Shown here piece after piece: positions 1 through 7,213 of a stretch of 25,586 nucleotides of DNA. A program made the translations under genes and the position numbers. Each line of letters begins with the position of its first letter. Positions within the stretch are counted from its first letter, which is position 1. The notes under the pieces were generated by a model, which made no database searches, was not told the DNA's origin, and saw only the letters and a program-made list of their open reading frames with translations. The DNA is from SFDP01 sp051891855 (GTDB lineage: Bacteria; Bacillota; Clostridia; Lachnospirales; Lachnospiraceae): NCBI GenBank assembly GCA_051891855.1, contig JBJFFP010000079.1, positions 1 to 25,586 of the forward strand. The letters run 5' to 3'.

Positions 1-23
1 GAAAACCCATGAAAACTGGCACA

Positions 24-66
24 TAGTACACGGGTAGTACACAGGTAATACACAGACGTAATACAC
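24..66. repeat. Degenerate tandem repeat, TARTACAC core, four copies
   Basis: Four copies of an 8-bp core, two TAGTACAC then two TAATACAC, start at 24, 35, 46 and 59. They are spaced 11, 11 and 13 bp apart and separated by G-rich linkers (GGG, AGG, AGACG). The array lies just before a terminator hairpin, so it is probably in the tail of a transcript from outside the window. No coding frame is evident. It may be plain slippage-derived sequence. Confidence 0.6.
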
Positions 67-74
67 AAAAAACG

Positions 75-104
75 AAGCCCCCGGAAATGGATCTGGGGGC
101 TTTT
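75..104 (+). terminator. Intrinsic terminator of an upstream unit
   Basis: GCCCCCGGA (77-85) pairs with TCTGGGGGC (92-100): nine base pairs, one of them G-T, with a 6-nt loop. AA before the stem and TTTT after it extend the structure. This is a standard Rho-independent terminator for a plus-strand gene that ends before the window. Confidence 0.85.
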
Positions 105-178
105 CGTATGTGCCGCGGCGGCAGTCGTGATATTCAATTCCATTTAGCGACGATGTCTGAAGAGTATTGGAATTTTAT

Positions 179-207
179 TTGCCGTTTACAACTTTTTGTG
201 TTAAAAT
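179..207 (+). promoter_or_regulatory. Probable promoter of the transglutaminase-like protein gene
   Basis: TTGCCG (179-184) and TAAAAT (202-207) are separated by 17 bp, giving a start near 214 and a leader of about 43 nt. A 7-bp inverted repeat, AATTCCA (136-142) with TGGAATT (168-174), lies just upstream of the -35 and could be an operator. Found by eye. Confidence 0.5.
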
Positions 208-256
208 TCTTAAGAAAAATGGAGTGATTTATACCAGAGATAAAAGGAGAAATGGA

Positions 257-3200
257 ATGAAGAAAGGGCATGGGCATTTTTGGAAAATAAGGATACTTGG
301 GGGAATCTTTGCGGTATCCATGTGTATATCATTGGGATTTCCGGCTTTTGTTCAGGCATCGAAAACAGAAGATAATGTGTTTGATATGGATACCGGTACA
401 AGGTGCGACAGGGAATTATTTAATTACATGGTTCCTAAATGGCTGAACTGGGAAAAAAGGATTGACCTGTCCGCCTTTAATGCAACGCTGGATGATGTCA
501 ATGCAGTGAATTACTGGGCAACAGAAGTATTTCCTGAACTATATTATGTGGGAAATATGAGCTATCAGGTTAAAGATGATGGTACTGTTCCGTGGATTGA
601 GATGAATTATTCTCTTAACAGGGATGTGGAACTGAAGGCAGAAGGGGAAAAGGTGCTGTCATTACTTAATGATTCCATGTCAGATCTGGAAAAAGCCATG
701 ATTATCCATGATTATCTTGCTATGGATATTGAATATGGAGGCGGATATCCTTACCGTCATGATGTCCGAGGAGCCGTTCTGGAGAAAGAAGCAGTCTGTG
801 AGGGATATGCAAAGGCATACAAATACTACATGGACAGAGCAGGGGTACCCTGTGAAATGGTGGGAGGACATTCCCGTGGAGAGGGACATGCATGGAATCA
901 GGTGCAGATTAACGGAAAATGGTATATGGTAGATGTTACCTGGGATGACCCGAGAGGAGAGGATATCAGACATACTTATTTTTTATGCAGCGATAGTGTT
1001 TTTGAGCAGGATCACGTATGGGACAGAGCAGCCTACAAAGTCTGTGATGATACGACCTATGATGAGGCAGTATGGAAGGAGGTCACCTCACCGATTTTTG
1101 TAGGAGATGGCTATCTGTACTACAAGAATTATCGGGAGATTAAGAGGGTAAGGCTGGAAAATGGTGTTCCGGGACAAGCAGAAACATTTGTAACAGTAAA
1201 TGAGCTATGGAGAATCTATCCGGGAAGTGCTTCCTATGATTACACGTCACTTGCATCGAAGGATGGTCGCCTTTACTATACGTTGCCAAAACAGATTATC
1301 TCCTGCAAATTTGACGGAACGGATACGCAGACTGTACTGACGATTGACAGCGAGTCCACACAACAGATTTTTGGTATTGAAATTGTGGGTGGTACTTTAT
1401 ATTATGATACGGCAACCGGAATTTATGAAACAAGGACACGGAATGCATATGTGCTGGATGAAAACTATCAGAAAAAGCCGTATCCAATCAGTATTCAGAA
1501 CCATTTGGTTGAACTCGTCCGTGGTGAGAGCCATATGCTGTGTGCATTTGCGCCGGGAAAAATCACTTATGTATCAGAAAATCCTGAAATCTGTACGGTG
1601 GATCAGTATGGAAGCGTAGAGACAAAGGGAAGTGGTGAAACAACGATCAGGATCATGACGGAGGAGTCGGATCTGTACTTTGCAGGCAATGAAACCATTT
1701 CTATAAAGGTTTATTCATCAAGAGAAGAAATGGAGGCAGGAAAGCAGCCTGAGACAGAACCGGAGACAGAGCCGGAGACAGAACCTGAGACAGAGCCGGA
1801 AACGGAACCTGAGACAGAGCCGGAGACAGAGCCGGAGACAGAGCCGGAAACGGAACCTGAAACAGAGCCTGAAGCTATTATCATTCCGGTTGTCAGCATT
1901 GTTACCAATGAGATAAAGACTTTAGGAGAATATGCTTTGCCGGATGGCTGGAGCTGGACCGAGGAAAGTAGGAATATGGTAGTGGCATCCTTTGCCGGAA
2001 CCCAGAAGAAGCTGGTTGAAGCACAGTATCAGCCGGATGGGGGAACGAAAAGCTATATTACCACAATTCCGGTTTCTTTTACAAGCGTCTCCAATATTAC
2101 ATTGACAGGTGATGCCGATAAAATATGGAAAGAGGATGATACAGAACATACCCTTAAAGTAAATTGGGTAAAGAACGGTACTCATGATATGTCTTCCTAT
2201 GCAAAAAATATTCAATGGAAGAGCAGCAATGAAAATGTTGTGAAGTATACCGTGGCAGATAGTAATGACAGTATTATCCTGAGTCCGATTGCGTCAGGAA
2301 CTGCCAATATTACAGCAAGTATCAAGCTTGGCAACAAAACCTTAAAGGCAACGTATAAGGTAACGATAACCGAAAGACTTCTTACGATGCGGATAGACTC
2401 CATTTATGCAACAGGAGAAAACATGCATACGCTGGGCGAAGAGGAATTAAAAGCAGATGCATACAAGCTATATCTTACCAATGAAGTATATCAGATTAAT
2501 GTATTTGCAGATTCTTCGATAAGTAAGATATCTGCCAAGACAGGGAATAAAGAAGCAGCAACAATTGGTAGAATAAATAAAAATAATGGTCTTTTTGAAA
2601 TACCCGTCAGCTTGAAGGGAGCCGGTCTTGTAAAGATTACAATAACGGCAAATAATCAGGAAAAGAGTACGCAGGATATCTGGCTGGATATACGTGATCC
2701 AAAACCGGGCTTGTCAGAAAACAAACTGACCCTAAATCTGCTAGAAAAAGAAGGCACTTTGGTTAAAGTGTTTACAAATACAGGGTATTCACTTACCGGC
2801 GTGACTCTTACAGAGGAAAGTGCAAAGCTTTTTGATTTGGTGGAAAAGAATGCGTTTGGAACCTTCTGTATCATGGCAAAAGACGGAAACGCTGCAGACA
2901 ACACCATTAAAAAGAATAAGACTTATAAGGTTTCAATGGATACACGTGTAAGGGATGAAGAAGGAAAAACCATTAACAGCCAGATAACATGTTCTGTGAA
3001 AGTGGTTGAGAAGAAACCAAATTACAGCATAAAGCAAAGCGGTAAACAGAATCTGTTTATCAAAGATGCAAGGACAGAACTGGTTGTGAATACAAGTGAA
3101 ACAATTACGAATGTGGAACTTATTGATGACAGCCGGTTTGGAAACTGTGATTTTGAAATCGTAAAGGAAAATGGTACATATTTTATCAGGCAAAAAGATA

Positions 3201-4570
3201 CTTCCAAGGCATTGGACAAAAATTCGGCTGTGAAAAAGGGGATTCTGCGCATTACCTTTGCAAACTTCTCAAAGGTAGAGGAAATGTCGTTTACAGTTAA
3301 TACAGAATACAAGGAACCGAAGCTTACCATGGTAAACGCAAACAATAAAGGAGAAGTTGTTTTTTATCCAAATGCAGGTATTACAACCGGAAAACTGGAG
3401 GTAAGCTTAAATAAGCAGCTCTATGACCTTTCTGCAACGGATATCACAATAAAAGACACTTCTGTGATTGAACAATGTAACAAGAACGGAAATGTTTTAG
3501 TGGTAACAGGAAATGCAGAAAACAGGCAAAGTGGAAAGGTATATTTTACCTTTACAGAGAAGTCTTGGGCAAAACCCATAGAGCTTTCCGTGAAAGTAAA
3601 AGTCTTGGATAAAACCCCAACAGCTGCAGTAAGCAAAGGGACGATAACATTAAATCGAAACAATCATTTCTATGCATATGATCGTGCCTTGACAGAAGTG
3701 GTATGGAAAGATGCAGCAGAGTTTGATAAAACCGGATACAGAATCGAAGTGGGGGCAGCTGACAGTAAGACAAAGAAAATTAGTAATGCTATTGTATTTG
3801 CCATAGATCAGAATCGAATTGTGGCAAAACTGGGCAGCAGCACCGGAGTTCCAGTGGGAACGTATACATATTTGACAAAGGTATTTTCAACCGATGCCAA
3901 GATCCCGGTATCCACAGTGAAGTTTAAAGTAAAAGTAGTGGATAAGGAAGAAAAGGACTGCATTACAGTAAAGGTAAAAGGAACACTGGATGTGTTAGAC
4001 AGAGAGAGTCAGGCTGTAGTGACACCGACACTGAAAAATCTGAATGGAACGATAACCGCTGTTTCATTGGGTGGAAGAAATGGACATTTATTTGACGCGG
4101 CATTAAGCCAGGACAAAACGATTCTGTTATCTGTAAAAAATGATGCAGCCGTTATTACAAATTATGCTTATGGTGTGAGATTTAATTTGACGCTGGAAAA
4201 TGAAGAGGGCGGTAAAATCAAAGTAATGTCTTCTGAAATGAAAGTGATCTTAAAACAGGGACGCCCAAGCGTTGTAATTGCACCAAAACAGATAACTTTT
4301 GCAAGTGGCAGGTATAATGACTGTCAGGTAGTTACTATCCAAAATACCCTGTCTAAGACAAAAGCTGCAACGATTGTAAATGTAGAGCAGATAAACTTCA
4401 ATAATGAATTTACAACCGTATATGATCCGGAAAATGGAACACTTGCCATTACAGGCAGCGGAAAAGCAGTCAAAGGAAGAAAGTATGGCGTGCAGTATAA
4501 GATTACTTATGCAGGACAAGCAGATAACGTAAAACCGACGATTGTTACATACAATGTAACTTACAGATAA
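257..4570 (+). CDS. Secreted transglutaminase-like multidomain protein
   Basis: The ATG at 257 was chosen because AAAGGAGA (243-250) lies 6 nt upstream and a signal peptide follows directly (basic start, hydrophobic core, probable cleavage after A34); the frame is open further upstream but lacks these. Product 1437 aa. Around residues 160-230 there is a transglutaminase-like core with Cys181 (in AVCEGYA), His211 (GHAWN) and Asp226 (VDVTWDD), the expected catalytic triad. A region rich in tyrosine-containing short repeats and a Big_2-like Ig segment follow. Then come ten Glu-Thr-Glu-Pro units (499-538), another Big_2-like segment (about 640-720), and six repeats of 100-111 residues from about 817 to the end. 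I see no LPXTG, SLH, choline-binding or transmembrane C-terminus, so it is secreted or held non-covalently. The family may be a protease or a cross-linker; the substrate is unknown. It appears monocistronic, between its own promoter and a terminator. Confidence 0.85.
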   Translation: MKKGHGHFWKIRILGGIFAVSMCISLGFPAFVQASKTEDNVFDMDTGTRCDRELFNYMVPKWLNWEKRIDLSAFNATLDDVNAVNYWATEVFPELYYVGNMSYQVKDDGTVPWIEMNYSLNRDVELKAEGEKVLSLLNDSMSDLEKAMIIHDYLAMDIEYGGGYPYRHDVRGAVLEKEAVCEGYAKAYKYYMDRAGVPCEMVGGHSRGEGHAWNQVQINGKWYMVDVTWDDPRGEDIRHTYFLCSDSVFEQDHVWDRAAYKVCDDTTYDEAVWKEVTSPIFVGDGYLYYKNYREIKRVRLENGVPGQAETFVTVNELWRIYPGSASYDYTSLASKDGRLYYTLPKQIISCKFDGTDTQTVLTIDSESTQQIFGIEIVGGTLYYDTATGIYETRTRNAYVLDENYQKKPYPISIQNHLVELVRGESHMLCAFAPGKITYVSENPEICTVDQYGSVETKGSGETTIRIMTEESDLYFAGNETISIKVYSSREEMEAGKQPETEPETEPETEPETEPETEPETEPETEPETEPETEPETEPEAIIIPVVSIVTNEIKTLGEYALPDGWSWTEESRNMVVASFAGTQKKLVEAQYQPDGGTKSYITTIPVSFTSVSNITLTGDADKIWKEDDTEHTLKVNWVKNGTHDMSSYAKNIQWKSSNENVVKYTVADSNDSIILSPIASGTANITASIKLGNKTLKATYKVTITERLLTMRIDSIYATGENMHTLGEEELKADAYKLYLTNEVYQINVFADSSISKISAKTGNKEAATIGRINKNNGLFEIPVSLKGAGLVKITITANNQEKSTQDIWLDIRDPKPGLSENKLTLNLLEKEGTLVKVFTNTGYSLTGVTLTEESAKLFDLVEKNAFGTFCIMAKDGNAADNTIKKNKTYKVSMDTRVRDEEGKTINSQITCSVKVVEKKPNYSIKQSGKQNLFIKDARTELVVNTSETITNVELIDDSRFGNCDFEIVKENGTYFIRQKDTSKALDKNSAVKKGILRITFANFSKVEEMSFTVNTEYKEPKLTMVNANNKGEVVFYPNAGITTGKLEVSLNKQLYDLSATDITIKDTSVIEQCNKNGNVLVVTGNAENRQSGKVYFTFTEKSWAKPIELSVKVKVLDKTPTAAVSKGTITLNRNNHFYAYDRALTEVVWKDAAEFDKTGYRIEVGAADSKTKKISNAIVFAIDQNRIVAKLGSSTGVPVGTYTYLTKVFSTDAKIPVSTVKFKVKVVDKEEKDCITVKVKGTLDVLDRESQAVVTPTLKNLNGTITAVSLGGRNGHLFDAALSQDKTILLSVKNDAAVITNYAYGVRFNLTLENEEGGKIKVMSSEMKVILKQGRPSVVIAPKQITFASGRYNDCQVVTIQNTLSKTKAATIVNVEQINFNNEFTTVYDPENGTLAITGSGKAVKGRKYGVQYKITYAGQADNVKPTIVTYNVTYR
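1751..1870 (+). repeat. Ten in-frame 12-bp repeats encoding Glu-Thr-Glu-Pro
   Basis: Ten consecutive 12-bp units of the form GAGACAGARCCK encode (ETEP)10. They differ only at synonymous positions (GAG/GAA, ACA/ACG, CCG/CCT). The segment is a stiff, acidic, proline-rich spacer between the transglutaminase half and the Ig-like half. Unit gain or loss keeps the frame, so length may differ between strains. Confidence 0.95.
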
Positions 4571-4589
4571 GAGAGTAATTTAAGATGGA

Positions 4590-4650
4590 AAAGTACCTTC
4601 TATTTGTTTTTCAAAATATAGAAAAATAGATTAGAAGGTACTTTGTTTTC
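4590..4650 (+). terminator. Long-stem hairpin after the secreted protein gene
   Basis: AAAGTACCTTCTA (4590-4602) pairs perfectly over 13 bp with TAGAAGGTACTTT (4632-4644). The 29-nt AT-rich loop can itself fold, and GTTTTC follows. This is consistent with a terminator, though the T tract is interrupted by one G. Confidence 0.7.
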
Positions 4651-4684
4651 AGAGAGAGTGAAAGAAAACGAAGCTTTTCACCGC

Positions 4685-4712
4685 TTGCATTTTTTGGAAA
4701 CTGTGCTATACT
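4685..4712 (+). promoter_or_regulatory. folT promoter with extended -10
   Basis: TTGCAT (4685-4690) and TATACT (4707-4712) are separated by 16 bp, and TGC directly before the -10 gives an extended -10 element. Predicted start is near 4719, about 50 nt before the riboswitch aptamer. Confidence 0.7.
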
Positions 4713-4725
4713 AAGGGAGTCACAG

Positions 4726-4756
4726 ACAGAAGCTGACAATTTTTACCGGCTTCTGT
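4726..4756 (+). other. 8-bp hairpin in the folT leader, 5' of the aptamer
   Basis: ACAGAAGC (4726-4733) pairs perfectly with GCTTCTGT (4749-4756) around a 15-nt loop. No T tract follows. It is not part of the THF aptamer and may stabilise the RNA 5' end or take part in switching. Confidence 0.6.
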
Positions 4757-4770
4757 AAATTTAATATTAT

Positions 4771-4873
4771 GGCAGAGTAGACCCATGTGCGTTAAGTGCC
4801 AATTGAACAGGGAGTTGTCAATCGGACGAAAAGATTTTCTTGCGGTACATGAGTCGCATCCCGCTGCATCCGA
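4771..4873 (+). promoter_or_regulatory. THF riboswitch (class I, folate-sensing aptamer)
   Basis: The conserved blocks of the class I tetrahydrofolate aptamer appear in order: GGCAGAGTAGA (4771-4781), GCGTTAAGTGCC (4789-4800), a GGGAGTTG-like block, CGAAAAG, CGGT, and GCATCCCGCTGCATCCG near the end. Supporting pairings are GCAG/CTGC (4772-4775 with 4864-4867), CATGT/ACATG (4784-4788 with 4847-4851), a helix with one mismatch from CCAATTGA to TCAATCGG, and a GAAAA/TTTTC hairpin (4828-4839). The element lies directly upstream of a folate ECF transporter gene, its usual partner in Clostridia. Ligand-bound RNA would be expected to lower folT expression. Confidence 0.9.
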
Positions 4874-4883
4874 AGATAGGAAT

Positions 4884-4926
4884 ATTATCTCCAGTTGTAG
4901 TATGATGAGGTCTGCAAAGGAGGTAA
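4884..4926 (+). promoter_or_regulatory. Predicted Shine-Dalgarno sequestering helix before folT
   Basis: ATTATCTCC (4884-4892) can pair over nine positions, one of them G-U, with GGAGGTAAT (4919-4927), which contains the folT ribosome binding site. The upstream strand starts 11 nt after the aptamer. It can also pair locally, GATA (4875-4878) with TATC (4886-4889). No terminator lies between aptamer and gene, so control at translation initiation fits better than attenuation. Confidence 0.5.
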
Positions 4927-4933
4927 TTTTTTT

Positions 4934-5491
4934 ATGAAAAATTTTGTCACTTTGTTTACTGATTCTTATCACAAATTAAAATCGGTAAAAACCATTACCA
5001 CCATGGCAATGCTTGCTGCGGTGGCTATTATTCTCGGTATGTTTTCCATTGATTACGGAAGCTATATCCGAATTGGATTTTCCAGTATACCCAATGGAAT
5101 AGTGGCTTATCTGTTTGGGCCTACCGTAGGGGGGATTTTTGCAGGAGCGCTGGACATTCTCAAGTACATCATTAAGCCTACGGGACCCTTCAGCCCTCAG
5201 CTGTCGTTAGTAACCGTTCTGGCAGGTGTTTTATATGGGTGTATGTACTATAAGAAGAGGATTACCCTTACCCGCGTTCTGGTTGCGAAGCTCATCGTTA
5301 TGGTGATTTGTAACATCTTTCTAAATACCCTGTGCTTAAGTCTGCTGTATGGACAGGTATTTATGGTAATTCTTCCCGTAAGGGCAGTTAAAAATCTGGT
5401 GATGTGGCCCATTGATTCCCTTATTTTCTATGTGGCTTTAAAAGCACTGGAGAAGATTCCCGGCTTTTCTTCAGGATTGCTGACGGAATAA
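4934..5491 (+). CDS. folT: Folate ECF transporter substrate-binding subunit (FolT)
   Basis: A 185-aa hydrophobic protein with about six predicted membrane segments, the size and layout of ECF transporter S components. It resembles the folate-specific branch: an N-terminal amphipathic stretch, then TTMAMLAAVAIILGMF, then a loop with IRIGFSSIPN, which is typical of FolT. It would bind folate at the outer face and work with a shared EcfA/EcfA'/EcfT module encoded elsewhere. AAAGGAGG (4916-4923) supports the ATG, 10 nt downstream. The THF riboswitch upstream independently supports folate as the substrate. It appears to be a single-gene unit. Confidence 0.9.
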   Translation: MKNFVTLFTDSYHKLKSVKTITTMAMLAAVAIILGMFSIDYGSYIRIGFSSIPNGIVAYLFGPTVGGIFAGALDILKYIIKPTGPFSPQLSLVTVLAGVLYGCMYYKKRITLTRVLVAKLIVMVICNIFLNTLCLSLLYGQVFMVILPVRAVKNLVMWPIDSLIFYVALKALEKIPGFSSGLLTE

Positions 5492-5502
5492 ACAAAAAAA
5501 CG

Positions 5503-5523
5503 AGAGAATGTTAAAAATTCTCT
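5503..5523 (+). terminator. Weak hairpin after folT
   Basis: AGAGAAT (5503-5509) pairs with ATTCTCT (5517-5523). There is no T tract on the plus strand; the A tract before it would be a T tract for minus-strand transcription. It may only slow polymerase or protect the 3' end. Confidence 0.3.
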
Positions 5524-5525
5524 GG

Positions 5526-5578
5526 AATAATCAAGATTAGAATAATCAAGATTAGAATAATCAAGATTAGAATAATCA
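5526..5578. repeat. 15-bp tandem repeat, 3.5 copies
   Basis: Three identical copies of AATAATCAAGATTAG (5526, 5541, 5556) and a partial fourth, AATAATCA (5571-5578). It is non-coding, AT-rich, and lies between the folT hairpin and the promoter of the next gene. Perfect identity suggests recent slippage and probable copy-number variation. Confidence 0.95.
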
Positions 5579-5618
5579 TATATACCTACAGGATTTAAGT
5601 GCTAATTCCGGAAGAATA

Positions 5619-5627
5619 TGGTATACT
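5619..5627 (+). promoter_or_regulatory. Extended -10 promoter of the NYN gene
   Basis: TGGTATACT is an extended -10 (TGN-TATACT). No good -35 is visible at the right distance, which is common for extended -10 promoters. The predicted start is near 5634, giving a leader of about 38 nt. Confidence 0.5.
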
Positions 5628-5671
5628 ACTTAAAAATCCAACAAGGATAGGGAAGGGGCAGTTTAAATCAA

Positions 5672-6514
5672 ATGGAAAAACAGGTTGCTATTTTAATTGA
5701 CGGAGACAATATTTCTCCTAAGTATGCGGAATACATTAAACAGGAAGCCATGCGTGTAGGACGAATCAAGATTTGCCGTCTGTACGGCTCCATTGATTCT
5801 TCTTCCGTAAAATCCTGGTATAAGGTAATGCCGCTGCAGGGAATTACTCCTGTGCTTCAGATGAGCTATGCCAATGGGAAAAGTATTGCCGATCAGGCCC
5901 TGACGATTGATGCCATGGATATTCTTTACACGGGAGATGTGGATGTAATCTGTCTGGTCAGCAGTGACAGTGATTTTACCAAGCTGGCTTACCGAATGAA
6001 GGAAGCGGGAAAAATGGTTATTGGGATGGGAGAGCAGAAGACCAACGAGTCTTTGGCTAAAGCCTGTGATGAATTTAAGCTGCTGGATTTAATTTATAAG
6101 GCCGTAGTGACGGAAGAGGAGTCTGTACCGGAGCCGGAGATAAAGGAAGCACCTGCAGATAAGAAGAAAAAGGAAGCAAAGAAAAGGAAGAGAATTTTCG
6201 GAGGAGAGATTGCTCACCCTGAGGTTGAAGGTGAGGAGGAAGAGACCATTGGGGATGAGCCGGTAATCAGTATCCCTACAGAGGATTTGATTATTGAAGA
6301 TATTCTGGATTTTCTGGATGATGACTGGGAACTTTTGGCCAAGGTTGGTGCCTATATCAATAAACGCCGCCCCGGGTTTGATGTACGAATCTATGGCTAT
6401 AAGAATATGTCTGATTTCATCAAAAAACATAAAAGCAGCTTTGAAATGAAGAAGGTTAAGGCAGAAGATAACATTCATGAGAACCTGTATGTAAGAAAAG
6501 TGCAGAATGACTGA
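5672..6514 (+). CDS. NYN-domain ribonuclease-like protein with LOTUS-like C-terminus
   Basis: Residues 1-150 form a NYN (LabA/DUF88, PIN-like) domain, with the acidic metal-site residues D10 and D12 (LIDGDN), D74/D80, and D99/D101 (SSDSDF). A Lys-rich linker covers about 160-200. Residues 207-280 resemble an OST-HTH/LOTUS domain (DFLDDDWELLAKVGAYINKR and YKNMSDFIKKHKS), a fold that binds RNA or partner proteins. NYN domains are usually metal-dependent RNases, so an RNA-cleaving or RNA-binding role is likely; the target is unknown. GGAAGGGG (5651-5658) is the probable ribosome binding site. It stands alone and converges on the next gene with only 15 bp between stop codons. Length of 280 aa fits this two-domain family. 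Confidence 0.85.
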   Translation: MEKQVAILIDGDNISPKYAEYIKQEAMRVGRIKICRLYGSIDSSSVKSWYKVMPLQGITPVLQMSYANGKSIADQALTIDAMDILYTGDVDVICLVSSDSDFTKLAYRMKEAGKMVIGMGEQKTNESLAKACDEFKLLDLIYKAVVTEEESVPEPEIKEAPADKKKKEAKKRKRIFGGEIAHPEVEGEEEETIGDEPVISIPTEDLIIEDILDFLDDDWELLAKVGAYINKRRPGFDVRIYGYKNMSDFIKKHKSSFEMKKVKAEDNIHENLYVRKVQND

Positions 6515-6529
6515 TACATCTGACCTATT

Positions 6530-7051
6530 TTATTGGGCAGGGAGTTCAGATTCCTCTGAATAGGGAGAAAATTCGGTATCATCTCCCTCAGTGATGATTA
6601 TGTCTTCCCCCTCCGGAATTTCCCCCTTTAAGAGAGAGGCAATGTATTTTATTCTCTTCATAGCACCTTCGTAATGCTGCGAAGCCGCCTGGGCCAGATT
6701 TTCATCAAAGATTTCATTTTCGTAAGCCTGACGATAATAATCAACGGCATTAGTCATATGCTGGGCAGCATCATCAGCCAATTCTTCCACGTTGGAAAAC
6801 TCTGACGGAACCTGAATATCTGCAAGAAAACGAAACTGCTCGTCTAAGGCCTCCAGATTGTCCAGCAAAGTAGTGACGGCATCCTCGGAATCAGGTGTAA
6901 TAGCGTCTATGGAATCTCCAATGGCAGCAATTTCCGCATAGAAGGAAGCCATATCCTCTTTAAATGTAGTCAATTCCTTTTTCTCTCCACAACCGGCAAG
7001 AAAGCTCAAAGCCAATAAAGCGGTTACCAGAAAGCCCTTGAATTTCATCAT
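6530..7051 (-). CDS. Small lipoprotein of unknown function
   Basis: A 173-aa protein with a short signal sequence and lipobox L-A-G-C, lipidated at Cys21. The mature part is acidic and predicted helical, with regions such as LDNLEALDEQFRFLADI and EELADDAAQHMTNAVDYY that suggest a helical bundle. A disordered acidic tail (EGDDTEFSPYSEESE) ends it. The first of two adjacent Met codons is preferred because GAGG lies 8 nt upstream. I do not recognise the family well enough to assign a function; a membrane-tethered extracellular binding protein is only a guess. It has its own promoter, divergent from metH. Confidence 0.8.
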   Translation of the reverse strand: MMKFKGFLVTALLALSFLAGCGEKKELTTFKEDMASFYAEIAAIGDSIDAITPDSEDAVTTLLDNLEALDEQFRFLADIQVPSEFSNVEELADDAAQHMTNAVDYYRQAYENEIFDENLAQAASQHYEGAMKRIKYIASLLKGEIPEGEDIIITEGDDTEFSPYSEESELPAQ

Positions 7052-7118
7052 TTTTCAGTCCTCTTCTTGAGAAATATATATAATTATGATTTAAGAGATA
7101 ACACCACAAATCTTTATC

Positions 7119-7147
7119 ACTCTATCATAAACGACGGTATTTAGCAA
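7119..7147 (-). promoter_or_regulatory. Probable promoter of the lipoprotein gene
   Basis: On the minus strand TTGCTA (7147-7142) and TAGAGT (7124-7119) are 17 bp apart. A second candidate nearer the gene is TTGTGG (7109-7104) and TAATTA (7086-7081), also 17 bp apart. A perfect 12-bp palindrome, AAGAAGCTTCTT (7146-7157), overlaps the first -35 and could be an operator. Confidence 0.4.
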
Positions 7148-7213
7148 GAAGCTTCTTCTGGGAGAAAATGGAACATTCCGATTCCTGTCCTGATAAACCC
7201 TGTTCAAAAGGTC

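Noticed and set aside
1711..1908. Minus-strand frame coding a Ser-Gly-Ser-Val repeat protein
   Set aside because: It is the mirror of the ETEP repeats in the secreted protein gene, with no ribosome binding site or homology.
4706..4972. Minus-strand 88-codon frame across the folT leader
   Set aside because: It lies over the THF aptamer and the folT start; the conserved RNA explains the sequence, and there is no start signal.
5526..5578. CRISPR-like array
   Set aside because: The 15-bp units are directly adjacent with no spacers and no cas genes are near.
6089..6478. 129-codon minus-strand frame inside the NYN gene
   Set aside because: Shadow frame; the plus strand has a clear domain structure and start site.
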